The notes beneath the pieces are model-generated. The model was not told the origin of the DNA and made no database searches. It saw nothing but the letters and a program-made list of their open reading frames with translations. A DNA stretch of 64,000 nucleotides from positions 39,900-103,899 of the forward strand of contig CAMXCT020002337.1 in the NCBI GenBank assembly GCA_947184155.2, in the 5' to 3' direction. The position numbers and the translations under genes were made by a program. The DNA comes from Cladocopium goreaui (Eukaryota; Sar; Dinophyceae; Suessiales; Symbiodiniaceae). Below, piece by piece: positions 10,927 to 20,873 of this stretch (positions within the stretch are counted from its first letter, which is position 1; each line of letters starts with the position of its first letter).

Positions 10927-11661
10927 GTGAAAGCACCATGTGCAATCCCAGCGAGGTTCACATCTCGCTGTCCAATTGCCGGACTGCAGGAGTGCTGCAG
11001 TGTGAAGGAGCTCACAGAGTGGGCTCAGAGGGAGAAACTCGGTGCTCGGTTCCAGTCAGGCCTTGAGGAGGTGGTGAAACAAGGTGGACTTCGACGCGTC
11101 AACGATGCATTTTTGCTGGCGTTGGGCATTCAGTTGCCACCCATGCGAAAAAAGATACTTGGGGCCATCAAGCGGAAACTGATTGGTAGCAGAACAGTGC
11201 GCTTCGGGGAAGTGCTGCAGTATGAGCCAATGTTGAAGAACAAGCCAAGATTCAGCAAATGCCCCTGGGTGGACCTGGATGAAATAGAGGTCCGGAATGA
11301 CAAAATGACCTTGAAGGCGGCCATCACGACCTGGCGTTTTTGCGCCACTGGCCTGGATGGTCAAGAAGAGACAGCGCTGAAGGAAAATGCCTTTAACGCT
11401 TGGAAACCCAAGCCGAAGGCCGGGAACTGCGTTCTGGGGCGGATTCTCTGGATTCATCTCTTGATTCATGGGATTCTTCACGATTTTTCATCTCCTGCTT
11501 CGCGGGACATGTTTGATGCAGCTTCAATACACCGATCATGGCCGTACATGCAGGCCATTCAAGTGTGCGATGAAATGTTGCGAGTGCCATACCGCTGTAG
11601 TCATGAATTCTCTTGGAGTTTCAACAACGCGTCCAGTTTCATGCACCCAATGACCCAATGA
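10927..11661 (+). CDS. Conserved uncharacterised open frame, possible host exon (unit A)
   Basis: An open frame of about 245 codons with ordinary, non-repetitive amino acid composition, unlike everything around it. It begins just after a stop and has no ATG at the start, so it may be an internal or terminal exon; CCGGACTGCAG near 10978-10988 is a possible splice acceptor. Residues about 40-70 contain ALGIQLPPMRKKILGAIKRK, which resembles the C-terminal helix of SAM-type helical domains, but this is weak. The unit B copy differs at five bases that I can find, four of them silent. Function is not recognised. It could also be a decayed element ORF. Confidence 0.45.
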   Translation: MKAPCAIPARFTSRCPIAGLQECCSVKELTEWAQREKLGARFQSGLEEVVKQGGLRRVNDAFLLALGIQLPPMRKKILGAIKRKLIGSRTVRFGEVLQYEPMLKNKPRFSKCPWVDLDEIEVRNDKMTLKAAITTWRFCATGLDGQEETALKENAFNAWKPKPKAGNCVLGRILWIHLLIHGILHDFSSPASRDMFDAASIHRSWPYMQAIQVCDEMLRVPYRCSHEFSWSFNNASSFMHPMTQ

Positions 11662-12452
11662 CAAGACCAAGATGATAGTGACATCACAAAATATCACAGT
11701 GCTGTCAGGGCATCTGCGAGATCCTCCAGGACTCAGACCTGGGAAGGGACATTTCTTAGACTGAGATTCTGCATTCAATTTTTTTTTGACAGGACATGCT
11801 GGAGGGGCTCGGAGTAGTGGCCTCGGTTTGGATGGTTTTCCCACCAAATGTTCATGTCGACATATTTCTAGAATTTTCATTTTCGAATTTTGCTGACCCG
11901 TCGGTGCTTATATTTTCCGCACACCACATTGCTCTTCCGATGACTTGCGACTTGCGGCAGCTTTCCGTTTGCGAGGCTTTCTTCGTTTCAATGCCTTGCT
12001 GCTGCAGGCTTGATCTGGGATCGGTGTCTACGAGCAGAAAATGGGAACAGAAATCTGTGGCGAACACAACACAATATAGAAAGATATAGAAATATATAGA
12101 CATAATTAAAAAAATATATAGACATAAATATAAATATATAGAAATATATAGACATATATAGAATTATATAGACATATATAAATAGAAATATATAGAAATA
12201 TATAGGAACATATAGAAATATAAAAATCACAAAGATTTTAAAAGTACAATGTCGATAGTGTAGAGACAAGGGTAATGTTCCCTACGCAGATTCATTAAGA
12301 AGTTGTGTGGATGATTTTGCTTGGTGACTTCAAATCTCTATGCAGGGAGAAGCCTCTGGAGTGAAGTGCTCTGAGGCACCGGCAGCGATGCAGTGTAACC
12401 AACAGATAAACACCCCGCAGTTTATGGGATAATATCCGAGGTGACCGTTCAT
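11662..12452. other. Unique spacer with ATATAGA minisatellite
   Basis: Downstream of the open frame there is unique DNA with no convincing gene (a 97-codon frame at 11796-12089 lacks recognisable features). Between 12065 and 12230 lies a short array of ATATAGAAATATATAGACAT words. The block ends at the point (12452) where unit B jumps to the equivalent of 15334. Confidence 0.6.
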
Positions 12453-12479
12453 CAAAGGAAGTTTAGGGGGAGAAACTTC

Positions 12480-13445
12480 CGTGTTACGGACTTTTAGAAT
12501 GTCAGGGAAAGAGTTAGTCAAAGAAAGAGTTAGTGAGGGAAAGAGTTAGTCACAGAAAGAGTTAGCAAAGAAAGAGTTCGTCAGGGAAAGAGTTAGCCAA
12601 AGAAAGAGTTAGTCAAAGAAACAGTTAGTCAGGGAAAGAGTTAGTCAAAGAAAGAGTTAGTGAGGGAAAGAGTTAGTCAAAGAAAGAGTTAGTGAGGGAA
12701 AGAGTTAGTCAAAGAAAGAGTTAGTGAGGGAAAGAGTTAGCAAAGAAAGAGTTCGTCAGGGAAAGAGTTAGTCAAAGAAAGAGTTCGTCAAAGAAAGAGT
12801 GAGTGAGGGAAAGAGTTAGTCAAAGAAAGAGTTAGCAAAGAAACAGTTAGTCAGGGAAAGAGTTAGTCAAAGAAAGAGTTAGTGAGGGAAAGAGTTAGTC
12901 AAAGAAAGAGTTAGTCAAAGAAGAGTTAGTCAAAGAAAGAGTTAGTGAGGGAAACAGTTAGTCAGGGAAAGAGTTAGTCAAAGAAAGAGTTAGTGAGGGA
13001 AAGAGTTAGTCAAAGAAAGAGTTAGTGAGGGAAAGAGTTAGTCAAAGAAAGAGTTAGCAAAGAAACAGTTAGTCAGGGAAAGAGTTAGTCAAAGAAAGAG
13101 TTAGTGAGGGAAAGAGTTAGTCACAGAAAGGGTTAGCAAAGAAAGAGTTCGTCAGGGAAAGAGTTAGTCAAAGAAAGAGTTAGTCAAAGACACAGTTAGT
13201 CAGGGAACGAGTTAGTCAAAGAAAGAGTTAGTGAGGGAAAGAGTTAGTCAAAGAAAGAGTTAGTGAGGGAAAGAGTCAGTCAAAGAAAGAGTTAGTGAGG
13301 GAAAGAGTTAGTCAAAGAAAGAGTTAGTCAGGATATATGATGTAGTCAAAGAAAGAGTTAGCAAAGAAACAGTTAGTCAGGGAAAGAGTTAGTCAAAGAA
13401 AGAGTTAGTGAGGAAAAGAGTTAGTCACAGAAAGAGTTAGCAAAG
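12480..13445. repeat. 16-bp satellite AAAGAGTTAGTCAAAG / AAAGAGTTAGTGAGGG
   Basis: Roughly 58 copies of a 16-bp unit in two main alternating variants, giving partial 32-bp higher-order structure. Short interruptions occur, e.g. GGATATATGATG near 13332. Confidence 0.95.
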
Positions 13446-14959
13446 AAATTGTTCCCTCACTGTAAATGGGATTGCAAGTGGTGCTGGTGGAGGAGTTGCC
13501 GATGGAGTTTTGAAGGAAGTCTCGCACGAAATGCGTTGTTGAGAGATAGCAGATGCACGAAACCCTATGTTTTTCCATACAAAGTCCGTCCCCGAACCTC
13601 GATGATCTACCTCTGCGGTGCGACGGTTGCGAGACGGTCTCGTGTGTGGTCGGATCATGTTCGGATCATGCTCGGATCATGTTCGGATCGGTTCCGCATT
13701 GTAAATGGGGTTTCACCTGTGTTTCGTGCATTTGCGGTCGACAGAATTCCATTGTGATTTGTAACTGTAGGATCGTTCCTGCAATGTAAATGGGATTGCA
13801 AGTGGTGCTGGTGGATGAGTTGCCGATGGAATTCCATTGTGATTTGCAACTCTAGGATCGTTCCCTCATTGTAAATGGGATTGCAAGTGGTGCTGGTGGA
13901 GGAGTTGCCGATGGAGTTTTGGAGGAAGTCTCGCACGAAATGCGTTTTTGAGAGATAGCAGATGCACGAAACCCTATGTTTTTCCATACAAAGTCCGTCC
14001 CCGAACCTCGATGATCTACCTCTGCGGTGCGACGGTTGCGAGACGGTCTCGTGTATGGTCGGATCATTCTCGGATCATGCTCGGATCATGTTCGGATCAT
14101 GGTCGGATCATGGTCGGATCGGTTCCGCATTGTAAATGGGGTTTCAAGTGTTTTTCGTGCATGCGCGGTGGACAGAATTCCATTGTGACTTGCAACTGTA
14201 GGATCGTTCCCGCAATGTAAATGGGATTGCAAGTGGTGCTGGTGGCTGATATTGTGCAGCTGGATCTCGGAAATCGTATTGGAGTGGCTGCATGAAGGCT
14301 GCGACAGTGATTTGTCAGCAGATTTTCTCCATTTTGGCGCTAGTGATTTTCCTTCTAAAAATCCTTTCAAAAAGTGCTTCAAAATCGTCTTTTTTTTCGC
14401 TCTGGCGTGGAGATCCGGTTTTGGAGCTACAATTTCTGACGCCGTTGCGCGTAGTTCTATTGTGTTTTGCAACTCAGTCTCTGCAGATCGCATTGTAATG
14501 GCTGCGTCAAGGTTGCTTCCTGCTTTGGCTGTATGCGTAATACTATTGTCTTTTGCAGCTGGACTTCGTAAATCGTTTTGGAGTGGCTGCATGAAGGCTG
14601 CGAAATGGATTTGTTAGCAGATTTTCTCCATTTTGGCGCTAGTGATTTTCCTTCTAAAAATCCTTTTAAAAAGTGCTTCAAAATCGTCTTTTTTTCGCTC
14701 TGGCGTCGAGATCCGGTTTTGGAGCTACAATTTCCGACGCCGTTGTGCGTAGTTCTATTGCGTTTTGCAACTCAGTCTCTGCAGATCGCATTTAATGGCT
14801 GCGTCAAGGTTGCTTCGTGCTGTGGCTGCATTCGTAATACTATTGTCTTTTGCAGCTGGATCTCGTAAATCGTCTTGGAGTGGCTGCATGAAGGCTGCCA
14901 CAGTGATTTGTCAGCAGATTTTCTCCATTTTGTCGCATTAGTGTTTTTTTGTTCCACGT
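13446..14959. repeat. Degenerate long tandem repeats within the A-specific block
   Basis: A 410-bp unit beginning GTTCCCTCAYTGTAAATGGG is present twice (13449 and 13861), with a third partial start at 13775, and includes tandem TCGGATCATG words (13650-13690, 14055-14120). It is followed by three copies, about 300 bp apart, of a unit containing GGAGTGGCTGCATGAAGGCT (14281, 14580, 14877). The open frames here follow the repeats and differ between copies, so I do not call genes. Confidence 0.85.
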
Positions 14960-15250
14960 AGGTTTAGAGCAGTGTGAAGTGTGGGGCGTAAAGAGTGCAG
15001 TGTGAAGTGTGAAGTGTGAAGGAAGCAGTGGGAAGTGAGAAGTGTGAAGTGTGGAGTGTGCAGTGTGGAGTGTGAAGTTTAAGTTTGGAGTGCGAAGAGC
15101 GCAGTGTGAAGTGTGAAGTGTGAGGTTTGGAGTGTGAAGGAAGCAGTGAGAAGTGAGAAGTGTGGAGTGTGAAGTGTGAAGTGTGGAGTGTGAAGTGTGG
15201 AGTGCGAAGAGTGCAGTGTGCAGTGTGAGGTGTGGAGTGTCGAGGGAAGG
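14960..15250. repeat. GAAGTGTGGAGTGTG minisatellite
   Basis: Degenerate array of 7-8-base GAAGTGT, GGAGTGT and GCAGTGT words, about 290 bases. Reverse frames read as Thr/His/Ser-rich repeats and are artefacts. Confidence 0.9.
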
Positions 15251-15333
15251 ACACGGTCGGGACAGGTTGTCTTTGAACTATAGGTCATTTATGTTTGGGA
15301 AACTTCCGCAGCCGGCTTGCCCGGGTCTATGTT

Positions 15334-16536
15334 AACTGGACTTGTCATTAAAGTCAACTGTACCACATAGTCCTGGGGACGGTATTTGAGTTTGAACTAT
15401 TCATTAATATCTTTTGTCAGCATGGCAAACGTTTGAAGACGTTTGATCGTTCGAATCTCAGGAATGCAGCAACTGCCAATGTGAATGTGAGGAAGCGTCC
15501 AAAGCTGGCGTGACTTCTATGCAGTGGTTGGGACGGTGCAGTCCTGAGACTCGGTTTAATGGTGAGACAAGATTCCGTCAAGACCAGTGCCCAGATTGTA
15601 GGCTTGTGTTCTAAAGCTGTGACACAAGATTGAGAAGCACCATGAAGCACCAGCCACGACATCCTGCTCATGGTGATATTGGATGACACCGGTACACGCT
15701 GCGGAAACCTCCTGCAGCGTATCGATTTACTGACTTGAGTGCAAATGCCGAGTTTGAAAGTTCAACCATATGTATCTATATGTCATAAATGGTCACAGTA
15801 ACGACTACTGTACATGGTCATAAGTCATGAAGCATTAAAATACGTCATCGGCCGGCCATTTTCTGGGACACCTATTACTTGAAAATCCAGTATACTCCGA
15901 TTTGTTGTGACTGAGCTCGGCAAAGCCAGACGAAATTCTTCTCAGTATGACTCCGACCGGTTGTCGACGAGAAGAAATAGGGTCTGTGAACTGGAAATCC
16001 ATGCAGCAGAGAAAAAGTTAACGTGCCATAGGTGATGAAGAGGGAAAGAGTCATCATGGATTCCGGGGTGGAATTACAGGTTCTCGTGATCATTGTTCGA
16101 TTTTTGCCAAGAGGAGGGGAATACCACATGATTGTACAAATGTATGTATATGATTGTATATGTATCCAGGTCAAACGTTACTTCGGGGCTCAATTCGCAA
16201 TGTTTGCCACACCGGGATGGGTGAATTGGTCTTCCAACCCGAAATCCAGAGTCAGAATTGAATTGTTCTTCCCTTGTCAGGCGAAGTTTTAGAGTTTGAG
16301 GTTTGTGGCTGGGGCTTCGGTTTATTAAACCGGTTTAATTTAAAATCAATGCTGGAGATGATTCCCCATGGGCCACAGAATCATGATGTTCAAGCATCCA
16401 AATAATGACAGTACTGTAGTTATAACAATAATAGTAAATTTGTAATTACATATAAGTACTAGTAATGATAACGATGGTAGCAACAATATTCATCACAATG
16501 ATACTACTCCTACTTAAAACACGTGCAACAATGTTC
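15334..16536. other. Unique 5' flank of the retrotransposon (unit A)
   Basis: Unique sequence that is nearly identical in unit B. Small open frames (86 codons at 16032-16292, 99 codons on the reverse strand at 15875-16174) are intact in both copies but show no recognisable features. From 16400 the sequence becomes a degenerate AAT/AAC/GATA-like simple sequence, into which the retrotransposon inserted. Confidence 0.6.
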
Positions 16537-16541
16537 ATGAC

Positions 16542-16676
16542 TGTACAAACTCCTCCAGTAAAACCCAGGTTCCATGTACATCATGTGACTACCTTGAAGC
16601 GTTGGTTCAAAAGGACTAGCAGCTTAACGGTTAGTTGTTGTATTTACCCCATTCTTGGCTGACCTGGTAAAATACA
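16542..16676 (+). repeat. 5' LTR (unit A), 135 bp
   Basis: Begins TGTACAAACTCC and ends GGTAAAATACA, matching the 3' LTR at 29748-29882 except for four substitutions. The TGTA/TACA termini fit the TG...CA rule for LTRs. At 135 bp it is short for a copia LTR. Confidence 0.92.
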
Positions 16677-16690
16677 GGTTATCAGCCGTA
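16677..16690 (+). promoter_or_regulatory. Candidate primer binding site
   Basis: GGTTATCAGCC follows the 5' LTR immediately. It resembles the TGGTATCAGAGC site that pairs with initiator methionine tRNA in many copia elements, with one extra base and a changed end. The position is right; the tRNA partner is inferred. Confidence 0.55.
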
Positions 16691-17024
16691 GTCTCTACTA
16701 GGGACCCCATCAGACCTTCCGCTCGCCATCCCAGGGTCAGGTCCACCCGTTGCTGTGCCAAACACAGCCGGAGAAGACTCCGAGCCCATGGATGAAGATG
16801 TCATCTATCAACCGGTTGTTGCATAATGTTTGCACCCGATTAAAGAGATGGTACTATTGTGAGAAATTTCTTGCTCCTAATTCAGTCACATGCTAATTGT
16901 TGGGGGGGGCCTCTATTGTGAGATTTTTCCATTTTTTTTCAATTTTGATTTTTTCCAAATGCTTTAACTTTATTTTTTTAAAAAACTATTTTTTCTATTT
17001 CTGTTTATTTTTAATTCTATTTTA

Positions 17025-18135
17025 GATGCCTTATCAAACCCTTATTAAAAACACAGCATCCAGACAATTTTTCAAGGGGGTACCTCATGAGTGGCTCAGT
17101 TACTCAATAATATAATTGTTTGGATGGTACTCTATTGTGAGCACCAACTTTTGGGAGTGAAAAAAAAGCAAAACCCTTTCTCCACCTTTCTTTGGGTAAA
17201 GCTGGTCCTTTCACGTTAGAAAGCCAAATTTGTGTTAAAACTTTAAAACGCAAGGTTTCCCAAATAATTAGATGCCTTATTAAACCCTTATTAAAAAACA
17301 GCATCCAGACAATTTTTCAAGGGGGTACCTCATGAGTGGCTCAGTTACTCAATAAGATAATTGTTTGGATGGTACTCTTTTGTGAGCACCAACTTTTGGG
17401 AGTGAAAAAAACGCAAAACCCTTTCTCCACCTTTCTTTGGGTAAAGCTGGCCCCTTTACTGTAGAAAGCCATATTTGTGTTAAAGCTTTAAAATGCAAGG
17501 TTCCCCAAATAATTAGATGCCTTATTAAACCCTTATTAAAAAACAGCACCCAGACAATTTTTCAAAGGTGTACCTCATGAGTGGCTCAGTTACTCAATAA
17601 CATAATTTTTTTGATGGTACTCTATTGTGAGCACCAACTTTTGCGAGTGAAAAAAAAGCAAAACCCTTTCTCCACCTTTCATTGCGTAAAGCTGGTCCCT
17701 TTACTTTAGAAAGCCAAATTTGTGTTAAAACTTTAAAATGCAAGGTTCCCCAAATAATTAGATGCCTTATTAAACCCTTATTAAAAAACAGCATCTAGAC
17801 AATTTTTCAAAGGGGTACCTCATGAATGGCTCAGTTACTGAATAGTATAATTGTTTGGATGGTACTCTATTGTGAGCACCAACTTTTTGGAGTGAAAAAA
17901 AAGCAAAACCATTTCTCCACATTTCTTTGGGTAAAGCTGGTCCCTTTACTTTAGAAAGCCATATTGTGTTAAAACTTTAAAATGCAAGGTTTCCCAAATA
18001 ATTAGATGCCTTATTAAACCCTTATTTAAAAACAGCACCCAGACAATTTTTCAAAGGTGTACCTCATGAGTGGCTCAGTTACTCAATAATATAATTGTTT
18101 GGATGGTACTCTATTGTGAGCACCAACTTCTTTTA
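17025..18135 (+). repeat. 245-bp tandem repeats in the element leader (unit A)
   Basis: About 4.5 copies of a 244-246-bp unit starting GATGCCTTATTAAACCC at 17025, 17271, 17516, 17761 and 18005. They lie between the 5' LTR and the Gag region. Each unit holds a reverse-strand open frame of 66 codons that simply repeats with the unit. The same array is present in unit B with about the same copy number. Confidence 0.95.
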
Positions 18136-18139
18136 GTGA

Positions 18140-18535
18140 AAAAAAATGAAAGTAAATTAAAAGTAAATTGAAATCAATTGAAAGTAAATTGAAATCAATT
18201 GAAAGTAAATTGAAAGTAAATTAAAAGTAATTTGGAATCAATTGAAAGTAAATTAAAAGTAAATTGAAATCAATTGAAAGTAAATTGACAGTAAATTTAA
18301 AGTAAATTGAAACCAATTGAAAGTAAATTGAAAGTAATTAATTAAATTAAAAGTAAATTGAAATCAGTTGAAAGTAAATTGAAAGTAGATTAAAAGTAAA
18401 TTGAAATCAATTGAAATCAATTGAAAGTAAATTCCAAAGTAAATTAAAAGTGAATTGAAATCAAGTGAAATCAACTGAAAGTAAATTAAAAGTGAATTGA
18501 AATCAATTGAAATCAATTGAAAGTAAATTGAAATC
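18140..18535 (+). repeat. AAAGTAAATTGAAATCAATTG satellite in the element leader
   Basis: Degenerate array of TTGAAAGTAAA, TTAAAAGTAAA and TTGAAATCAA words of about 10-11 bp. It ends shortly before the Gag coiled-coil frame. The unit B version is about 90 bases longer. Confidence 0.9.
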
Positions 18536-18709
18536 CTTTCTTAAGTTGATTGACCAAAAAAATGTTGAGGGGGGGCAAAAAAAAGTGCGAGTTATAGAGT
18601 ATCCTCAAATTGTTTAGGGGGGGGCCTCACACTAATCAGATGCAAACATTACTTCACATTCATACAACAGAACCTTTCCCAGATCACCAGTGGAAACACC
18701 ATCCAGGTC

Positions 18710-19102
18710 ATGAGGGAAGCTGAACAGAGGTATCTCGAGATAATGCAGGGTGTAGTTGATTCAATCAGAAATGAGTGGTCAAACAAACTGGCAAAGGAGG
18801 AACGGGTGTATGAGCAAAGGTTGCAAGAGGTTGAAGTGAAAGCAACAGCGGCGTTAGCTGATGAAAGAAAGCGCGGTGGTGAATTCGAGGTCAGATGGAA
18901 TCAGGCTCGTGCTACAGGTGATGCAAAGGTTGAAGAGTTCAAGGCAGAGGCAAATGCAAGGCATGATCAAAAGATCATTGAGGAGAGGCAACGTATCACA
19001 AAGGAATTCGAAGCCTCATACGCCCAAACGGTAGAACATGCTAGAAATGCCTACATTGCCGCGAAGAAACAATGCGAAGAACAAGCTGCCATAGTGCCAT
19101 AG
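18710..19102 (+). pseudogene. Gag N-terminal coiled-coil segment (unit A)
   Basis: A 130-codon frame rich in Glu, Lys, Arg, Ala and Gln with heptad-like spacing, e.g. EQRLQEVEVKATAALADERK, so a coiled coil is likely. The frame ends early because of an 8-base duplication (GCCATAGTGCCATAG) not found in unit B. It should be the N-terminal part of the element's Gag. No enzymatic motif is present. Confidence 0.65.
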
Positions 19103-19155
19103 AGCAAGCCTGATACATTCAGATCAAAGCAGAGTTTGAAACATATAAGCGGGAA

Positions 19156-19347
19156 ATGTCGGAAAAGCTCAATGAAGCGGCACAAAACCTTAGCCTTCAG
19201 GACCTCGATGACTTGCTGAATCATATTGCCAAAGCACAGTCATGTAGTTCCGAAAGCATCCGTCCAAAGCGCTCAGCCAGCCACCATCGCTGGTGTGCCG
19301 AACTTCAATATCAGCACTCCGAGAGCACCCGATGCATCCGCCAATAA
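19156..19347 (+). pseudogene. Gag middle segment, frame disrupted (unit A)
   Basis: Continues the Gag-like region (SEKLNEAAQNLSLQDLDDL). A small indel near 19243 (CAGTCATGTAG versus CAGTCAGCTGTAG in B) and a 7-base insertion at 19436 break the frame that is continuous for 128 codons in unit B. Confidence 0.6.
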
Positions 19348-19982
19348 AGCAGATGAAGAGCCGATCATGGAGATTAAGTCGCCCGGCGTGTTGGCGCAAG
19401 AGGCCAAGGCTAGAATGGACGAGCTGCTCAAAGGTCTAAGGTAGCAGTACTCCTCTTGAGCCAGCTGGTGGTAACACCAAGCCTCAGTTGCCGATGCAGT
19501 CAGGGTTCATGACACCAACCGAGCCAATCAAGACTCCCCCAAATTAAATGATTCCCCAAAGAGTGTTGGCAAACAACAACAAGCGATGGGAGCTTCAGAT
19601 CTGATTGAATTGGTGAAAGCCTTAACCCAAAGGGATGAAAAGGATAAACCAAAGACTAATAAGGAAGCTGAAGTCATCAAATTGAATCATATGCCAGCTC
19701 CGGAATCATATAGAAATTGGAAAGATCACATACGGGATGAAGTGTGAAGCCGTTCTGATCGTCCAGACGAAGCATGGGCTTGGCTGAACGAGGTGTACGA
19801 TCAGTCTTGCACCCCGTGAACAGCTTGAGCAGAAGCTCCAGGATCCTGGGAAATTCCTGACGCTGGATATACAGCTATCAGCAGCGCTCACGCGCTCAGC
19901 CGGAGGGGGCCTTGCCACTAGGATTCTGAACTTTAAAGAGCAGCAATCCCGAAAAGGTATCCAAGTTAGGGGACGATATGTT

Positions 19983-20873
19983 TTGCTCATGTTTGAAGAC
20001 TACTTCATAACACCAGAAGAAGCAGGTAGCCTTTACAGGGTTGAAGATCTGTTGGGTATTGTCAAAGTAGGTGACACGGTCCAGGACTTGAGAAGGTTTG
20101 TCAACAGGTGGGATGCTACTCTAGCAGGCATGGCAACGACCCCGGAAGGTGCTGTGTTGCGGGACATCCTTCTTAGGCAGATCCGTCCTAGCCAGTTGCT
20201 GAAGTATGACATTGAGGTGTTTGACCGTGCATCCGAAAAGGCCCATGAAAAGTCTTACAGTTTTCTCCTTCAGTCCATGAAGAACCTGATTTACCGGGAA
20301 AGAGTGAGAGAAAACCGCAATCGCATTACCGAGAAGAACAAGGCTGGTGGCCCGAAGGACACGAAAGCTGCGCCCGCCAAAGGTGATGGCCGTGGCCACC
20401 CCAATCGAAAGTGTTCCCCAAGTCGATGTAGGTCTCAAGAAAGGGGCAAAGGTGACCAAGTTTGCTATAAGTTCCAGACAGGCCAATGCGATAAGGGGAA
20501 GAAGTGTCCGTTCAAACATGTGCAGGATGACAAGTCGCGCACTCAATCACCCCGAAGAAACAGAACACGATCACCCTCAAAAGGGAATAAGGATGATAAG
20601 GGGAAGAAGATGTCAAAAGAAGAAATGGCAAAGACCCCTTGCATCTACCATGCTCAAGGCAAGTGCAGACGAGGTGACAAGTGCTCCTATAAGCACGATG
20701 ACAAGGCTGCTGCTGCCACCAAGGACACCAAGAGGACGAATTTACCTGCACCGAAGAAGAAGGGGAAGGAGCCCAATGCCGCTCCATGTCTGGTTGATCG
20801 TCAATCCAAGCTTGCATTGCAAAGAAACAGCCGAGGGAAACCTCGTGCCCAGATGATCTCCCCGTCAGCATGA
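19983..20873 (+). CDS. gag: Gag with two CCCH zinc fingers (unit A)
   Basis: About 296 codons; the frame is open further upstream to a one-base insertion near 19813 (CACCCCGTG versus CACCCGTG in B), so no reliable start is visible. The N-terminal part is a helical capsid-like region. Two fingers with C-x7-C-x5-C-x3-H spacing follow, CYKFQTGQCDKGKKCPFKH near codons 161-179 and CIYHAQGKCRRGDKCSYKH near codons 220-238, separated by a basic Ser/Arg-rich linker. CCCH fingers bind RNA and here replace the CCHC knuckle of most Gags. The frame ends in TGA overlapping the ATG of the protease frame. The role (RNA packaging) is inferred. Confidence 0.85.
   Translation: MLMFEDYFITPEEAGSLYRVEDLLGIVKVGDTVQDLRRFVNRWDATLAGMATTPEGAVLRDILLRQIRPSQLLKYDIEVFDRASEKAHEKSYSFLLQSMKNLIYRERVRENRNRITEKNKAGGPKDTKAAPAKGDGRGHPNRKCSPSRCRSQERGKGDQVCYKFQTGQCDKGKKCPFKHVQDDKSRTQSPRRNRTRSPSKGNKDDKGKKMSKEEMAKTPCIYHAQGKCRRGDKCSYKHDDKAAAATKDTKRTNLPAPKKKGKEPNAAPCLVDRQSKLALQRNSRGKPRAQMISPSA

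Larger units (their letters stand above)
12453..15333. repeat. Unit A-specific 2.88-kb satellite block
   Basis: In unit B GACCGTTCAT (48360-48369) runs straight into AACTGGACTTG, so 12453-15333 is present only in A. It comprises a 16-bp satellite (12480-13445), a duplicated 410-bp segment (13446-13857 and 13858-14230), a repeated 300-bp segment (14264, 14564, 14862) and a GAAGTGTGGAGTG array (14965-15245). Similar AAACTTCCG words lie at both ends (12473 and 15299). Whether it is an insertion in A or a deletion in B cannot be decided from two copies. Confidence 0.85.

Noticed and set aside
11796..12089. 97-codon forward frame downstream of the conserved open frame
   Set aside because: No recognisable features, and overlapping reverse frames of similar length; identity with unit B is expected from recent duplication.
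16542..18135. A longer 5' LTR including the 245-bp repeats
   Set aside because: The 245-bp repeats do not recur before the 3' LTR; only the 135-bp segment is shared, and ATGAC flanks it exactly.
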